From contig CM044497.1 in NCBI GenBank assembly GCA_024364805.1, positions 46,432,138 through 46,460,415 on the forward strand: 28,278 bases of DNA. Direction: 5' to 3'. Under the pieces are notes generated by a model. The model ran no database searches, was not told where the DNA came from, and saw nothing but the letters and a program-made list of their open reading frames with translations. How positions within the stretch are numbered: the stretch's first letter is position 1; every line of letters starts with the position of its first letter. Position numbers and translations under genes: made by a program. Source of the DNA: Euprymna scolopes. Taxonomy: Eukaryota > Mollusca > Cephalopoda > Sepiida > Sepiolidae. Shown in pieces: positions 24,737 through 28,278 of this stretch.

Positions 24737-24997
24737 TTATATGTGTTTAGTGAGGTCATTGATGTAGATCAGGAAGAGAGTTGGGCCCAGGATTGACCCC
24801 TGAGGGATTCCAGCATTTATATTGCAGGCCTCCGATTTTTCTCCATCTACCACTACACTTATGAGCCTATCGGAGAGAAATGATTTAATGATTGAGAAAA
24901 TATTTCCAGTTATACCGTAGATGGAAATCTTGTGAAGTAGACCCTTATGTCATACCTTTTCGAAGGCCTTAGAAATGTCAAGAGCAATTATCTAAAA
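24737..24997 (-). pseudogene. LINE B reverse transcriptase, palm
   Basis: Reads IALDISKAFEKV, a stop (24952-24950) and then HKGLLHKISIYGITGNIF, SFLSDRLISVVVDGEKSEAC, and AGIPQGSILGPTLFLIYIND. The first catalytic Asp is present in ALDISKAF. The TGA most simply replaces the TGG of KVWH. Nothing else in this segment is broken until the shift near 24737. Confidence 0.93.
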
Positions 24998-25464
24998 GGG
25001 AAGCCTTTGTCAAGATATTCACTAATTCTGTGGGATATAACCGTCAGCACATCTGCGGTAGATCGTGTAGAGCGGAAACCATATTGTGTGTCATTAAGAA
25101 GGTTATTCCTGCTGAGGTGGCTGAATATTTCCCTATTTAATATGGATTCCAGCAACTTACTCATAACACACAGGGGACTTATTTGTCGGTACTGACAGGG
25201 AGATGACTTATCGCCTGAATTCTTAAATACAGGGCAAACTGATGAGGTCTTCCAGGGAGTCGGAAAGAACTTCCTCTTAAGGCAGCGCTTAAATAGTTTC
25301 GTAAGTATCGGAGCAATTTCTGGTTGAAGCTTTTTTAACACTATAATTGGGATGCCATCAGGGCCAGTTGCTTTACTGGAATCTAGGTTCTTGATTAGCT
25401 TGGCGACCTCATGCACGGATATGTGTATGTTACCTTGCGTGTTCTGTGTTCTAGGAAGAAACAT
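24998..25464 (-). pseudogene. LINE B reverse transcriptase, N-terminal half
   Basis: Contains KLIKNLDSSKATGPDGIP, SSVCPVFKNSGDKSSPCQYR, then SPLCVMSKLLESILN and YGFRSTRSTADVLTVISHRI. These are RT blocks 1 to 3 in the right order and spacing. YRQISPL stands where YRPISLL is usual. The open frame ends at a shift after EYLDKGFPF. Confidence 0.95.
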
Positions 25465-25640
25465 GGGAAGTTAATGCCCCTCTTAGCATAGGGTAAAATA
25501 ACTGCATTTTTTTTTGCAAACAGTTTGGCCTTGTCTGACGTGGACGAGATAACCTCTGGTCCATTGATAAAGGTAGGGATAGAACGCACACTTCTGTTCA
25601 GGATCCTATTTTTACTTTGTAATTTGTTCCACACGACTTT
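25395..25640 (-). pseudogene. LINE B pre-RT linker
   Basis: Reads WNKLQSKNRI, SIPTFINGPEVISSTSDKAK and LFAKK. The P-F-GP-VISS-SDKA-LF pattern is the usual lead-in to RT in Jockey/CR1-type elements. Upstream residues (VCVCVCVF) come from the adjacent microsatellite and are not part of the protein. The frame shifts at about 25460. Confidence 0.88.
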
Positions 25641-25656
25641 GTTCCACAAAAACACG

Positions 25657-25706
25657 AATACACACACACACACACACACCCAGACACCTACACACACATA
25701 TATATT
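25657..25706 (-). repeat. (CA)n microsatellite with short TA tail
   Basis: About 11 CA units (25659-25680), a short break, then CACACACATATATAT. It abuts the truncated 5' end of LINE B. Confidence 0.93.
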
Positions 25707-25839
25707 GACTGTGCAGTTGTTTATGCTAAACATATAAAAAGTTAGAAAAATTTAAATAATTACGAGAAAAAAGTGCATAACAGAGTTTTTTTTTCATGAA
25801 AATCGTGTTCAATAAGCTTAGATAGGCATCTACACACCG

Positions 25840-25840
<1 letters not shown>

Positions 25841-25900
<60 letters not shown>

Positions 25901-25937
25901 CATATATATATATGTATATATATGTGTGTGTGTGTAT
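25841..25937 (+). repeat. Compound (TA)n-(TG)n microsatellite
   Basis: About 40 TA units interrupted by TATG and TACA variants, then about seven TG units (25922-25936). Confidence 0.96.
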
Positions 25938-26660
25938 TTACATAACTACCAAGTAATATATGCAATACAGAAATTCGTAAAGTTAGTGAGATTGTTAAGA
26001 GTGCTCAACAAAATTGTATATTTATATAGGCAGAGGTATATGGTCTCGAATGTGGACATGCTTAGGTTTCGTACAGGTTGTCTGTCAAGTCAACACGCCA
26101 GCGTCAGGTTGCTTAATAAAATTGTATTTCACAAAAGAATTTTCCTCATAAGTGCAAGATTAAATAATTATTTGTGTATATATACATATGCCATGATTCT
26201 TTGAAGTGTACAAAATTTATATAATTAAATTATGAAAGGAGGCAAACATTCATGATAAGAACGTTAAAATGAAGTCAACGATAAAAATAAAGTAAACAGA
26301 ATGAAGGGAATAAAAGGCGGAAAAAGTAAATAAGTCAGCTGACCGCCTTTTATTTAAGTTGCATCAAAGCTGTATCGAGGGAGTTAAGTGGAATAAAAAA
26401 GGAAATACACGAATGGTAATCGAAACTATGTACAGATTAAAATAATGTTGCGTTACGTTTGCATGGGTAAATTGGGAAAGCAATTCAAATACAACGTTAT
26501 ATAGCGCAAAGTTTCCAGCGACTAATCACGTTCAAACAGGCAGTGCTTCTGTTTGCAGAGGGAAGGCCTTCTCAACCGAACGTTAACTGTCTATAAGATC
26601 TTTAAGTGAAATAATGAGTGATAACGACTCAAGATTTTAAAAGAATTCGCGATGAAGGTC
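25938..26660. other. Gene-free stretch with a short hairpin
   Basis: No gene is seen. A perfect 12-bp inverted pair, AATAAAAGGCGG (26309-26320) and CCGCCTTTTATT (26343-26354), flanks a 22-base loop. It is small and could be a remnant of a foldback repeat. Confidence 0.5.
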
Positions 26661-26674
26661 ACCGCACAGGACAG

Positions 26675-26702
<28 letters not shown>
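26675..26702 (+). repeat. Poly-T tract, 28 T
   Basis: An unbroken T run. On the minus strand it would be a poly-A, possibly the tail of a retroposon lying to the right, but no retroposon body was recognised there. It could also act as a polypyrimidine tract before the coding-like stretch that follows. Confidence 0.95.
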
Positions 26703-26705
<3 letters not shown>

Positions 26706-26719
26706 TTTCCGTAATTGAA

Positions 26720-27400
26720 GACACGTATGTAATTACAATCGCGTTTGTTGTTTGGTATGCCCCATTTCTGATTTTGGTAGGTACGTGTTTTTGGCCTCTT
26801 CCATCCAATCTGAATGTTGTTCAACCCACACTATATTCGAAATTGTAAATTACAATGACCAATCGTCCGGCCGACGAGTCAGGCTTGGCTTCAGAAGGGG
26901 TTTACGGATTGTTATAATATATTACTCACTCGATCATACATCTGGAACAGGTATTCTCACAGCACCAAAACAGACTGATCCCTGCAATCTACCGATGATT
27001 CTCCCAAATTCTGATCGCGTTTGTGAAAAATACATGCTCGCTTTTACGGAACCGTATGATTATATAAATGCAGATACAGTGAATAGATATCAGTACTACT
27101 GAATAGGCCTAATCACGTGACGCACCTATTATCATATGGACCCTGAATTTAAGCAATTTTATCCTGGTCAGTACAAAATTATTGACCAATATCGGTATTC
27201 CACGTGCTGCATGTAGATGGACGTCAACAACTCCTTGGAAGTGTTTCAAAACCTAACGTAGATATGCATGCGATTAATACCACTTGTGAAAGTCATACTT
27301 CGACTGAAATTCATTCTTTGGGAAAAGGACGGTTGGACACATACAGGGATACTGCCATGTCATATTCCTGTTCCAATACTACATTATCAAGTTAGCAAAC
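26720..27400 (+). pseudogene. Coding-like stretch, family unknown (speculative)
   Basis: The composition is less AT-biased than its surroundings. Three plus-strand pieces in different frames look more like protein than AT noise. First, DTYVITIAFVVWYAPFLILV, a hydrophobic helix-like run at about 26720-26780. Second, 26752-27102 (116 codons, ATG start), ending FTEPYDYINADTVNRYQYY before a stop. Third, about 27190-27395, including VDGRQQLLGSVSKP and DTYRDTAMSYSCSNTTLSS before a stop. A membrane segment followed by a Tyr- and Ser-rich tail would suit a receptor's cytoplasmic end. I recognise no family. It may be a decayed gene copy, separate exons, or chance. Confidence 0.28.
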
Positions 27401-27858
27401 TTATTTCATAGCCTAGTTTAATCGTCTTTTTGTTAGAGTCACACATTTTCTGTTCCTTGAAATATATATATTATTAATGACAAACAAATCGTTTGATTTG
27501 AATTCATGTGTCGTCAAAACATCAATAAAAATACGGATTACATTTAGGATGCTTGAACAGGGCTATAAGCACAATAATAGCAAAAAAACAACAACACCAC
27601 TAATAATGGAGTTCATAAAACATGTGTCCTGTGTCAATGCGAAACATATACTCTAAGAAATAGACATGTTAGCATTTAATGTGTTTTCTGGTGTGAACGA
27701 ATGTTGTGTTTTTGTTTGTTCTTATCACTCTAAGGAATCACTATAATTTCAATATATTTTAGAGTATATTAAGTAAATACGTCATTAGGTTTTAATACAT
27801 CAAAAATCATATTAAAACTGATGATCATTAAAGCAATTGAATATTGCTTTTTAAATCC
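27401..27858. other. Gene-free AT-rich stretch
   Basis: No feature is supported here. Confidence 0.55.
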
Positions 27859-27859
27859 C

Positions 27860-27904
<45 letters not shown>
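27860..27904 (+). repeat. Compound (AT)n-(GT)n microsatellite
   Basis: About 12 AT units followed by about 10 GT units on the plus strand. Confidence 0.96.
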
Positions 27905-28185
27905 CTGTTAAAAAGATGAATGGGAGCATGAAAAGGAATATGCTGATGCTTTACATAGAAAAGTAAATATCTTGTTAAAATTAGAAACAAAATGGAGAAA
28001 ATAGTATAATAAAAAATATAATATATTTTAGACCTACACAATTACAGCATTATGAATATATTATATGTAGCAGTAAATTGAATTAAAAACGTCATTAATG
28101 TGGCAAATATATTAAGTTATTAATTTATTATATTTCTATTAGAATATCTTGTTCTTTTAAAGTATTGTCAACTGGTATTTTATTT
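27905..28185. other. Gene-free AT-rich stretch
   Basis: No feature is supported here. Confidence 0.5.
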
Positions 28186-28278
28186 CCTACTAGCGGGGGT
28201 ACCACGCGTTTCTCGAGTGTTTGTTTCCGGGACGGGATGAGTTTTAAAAAATGTTATGGTAGGAAAGTAGAAAGGATC
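28186..28278. other. GC-richer patch at the right edge, possible repeat boundary
   Basis: After a long AT-rich run the sequence changes to ACTAGCGGGGGTACCACGCG and stays less AT-rich to the window end. The abrupt change suggests the edge of an inserted repeat that continues outside, but no family can be named. Confidence 0.25.

Larger units (their letters stand above)
23780..25650 (-). mobile_element. LINE B: 5'-truncated Jockey/CR1-like non-LTR retrotransposon
   Basis: Best preserved element in the window. From high to low coordinates it has the pre-RT linker, the full RT core and the C-terminal domain, then a stop at 23877 and about 90 bp of 3' UTR ending near an A-run (TTAAAAAAAG on the minus strand at about 23785). 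The endonuclease is absent: the element starts inside the linker next to a CA microsatellite, as expected for 5' truncation during target-primed reverse transcription. About four disabling changes are visible: shifts near 25460, 24998 and 24737, and a TGA at 24952-24950 where KVWHKG is expected. The mild decay suggests a younger insertion than A, D or E. Confidence 0.95.

Noticed and set aside
25525-25737. Plus-strand 70-codon frame with a Thr-His run
   Set aside because: Antisense of the LINE B linker running into the CA microsatellite.
26591-26848. Frames containing poly-Lys or poly-Phe
   Set aside because: The homopolymers are translations of the 28-T tract; only the sequence after it was considered further.

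Overview
The window looks like gene-poor intergenic or intronic DNA from an animal genome, most likely a mollusc and possibly a cephalopod. That is an inference from overall style: AT-rich sequence, very long (TA)n tracts that often run straight into (TG)n, and several decayed APE-type non-LTR retrotransposons (LINEs). No sequence mark proves the species. I found no intact host gene, no convincing tRNA or rRNA gene, no CRISPR array and no bacterial-style operon.

Layout from left to right. The first 1.5 kb is featureless AT-rich sequence. A dispersed repeat occurs twice in direct orientation (about 1760-2505 and 4668-5353); both copies keep a promoter-like cluster of CRE-like and CACGTG motifs. 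A diverged satellite of 13 units with a 75-bp period fills about 5525-6500, followed by a (TA)n(TG)n tract. From about 8.9 to 10.9 kb, short minus-strand pieces resemble eroded LTR-element ends; these are weak calls. A very decayed LINE reverse transcriptase (RT) fragment lies at about 11855-12075 on the minus strand. A 256-bp near-perfect foldback sits at 15055-15310. Long TA tracts follow at 16.4 and 17.0 kb.

The right half is dominated by LINE remains. LINE A (minus, about 18870-20640) keeps endonuclease and N-terminal RT parts. LINE D (plus, about 20945-21490) is the 3' end of a related element, placed head to head with A. LINE B (minus, about 23780-25650) is the best preserved: 5'-truncated, with RT and C-terminal domain readable across about four disabling changes, and with YADE in place of the usual YADD. 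TA and CA tracts flank its 5' side. At 26.7-27.4 kb there is a less AT-rich stretch with three short open pieces that look coding-like but match no family I can name. The window ends in a short GC-rich patch that may be the edge of another repeat.

The sequence features do not form a working pathway. The history they suggest is repeated LINE insertion and decay, satellite growth and microsatellite expansion. The most unusual items are the 15.1-kb foldback, the 75-bp satellite, the paired promoter-like repeat and the head-to-head LINE pair.
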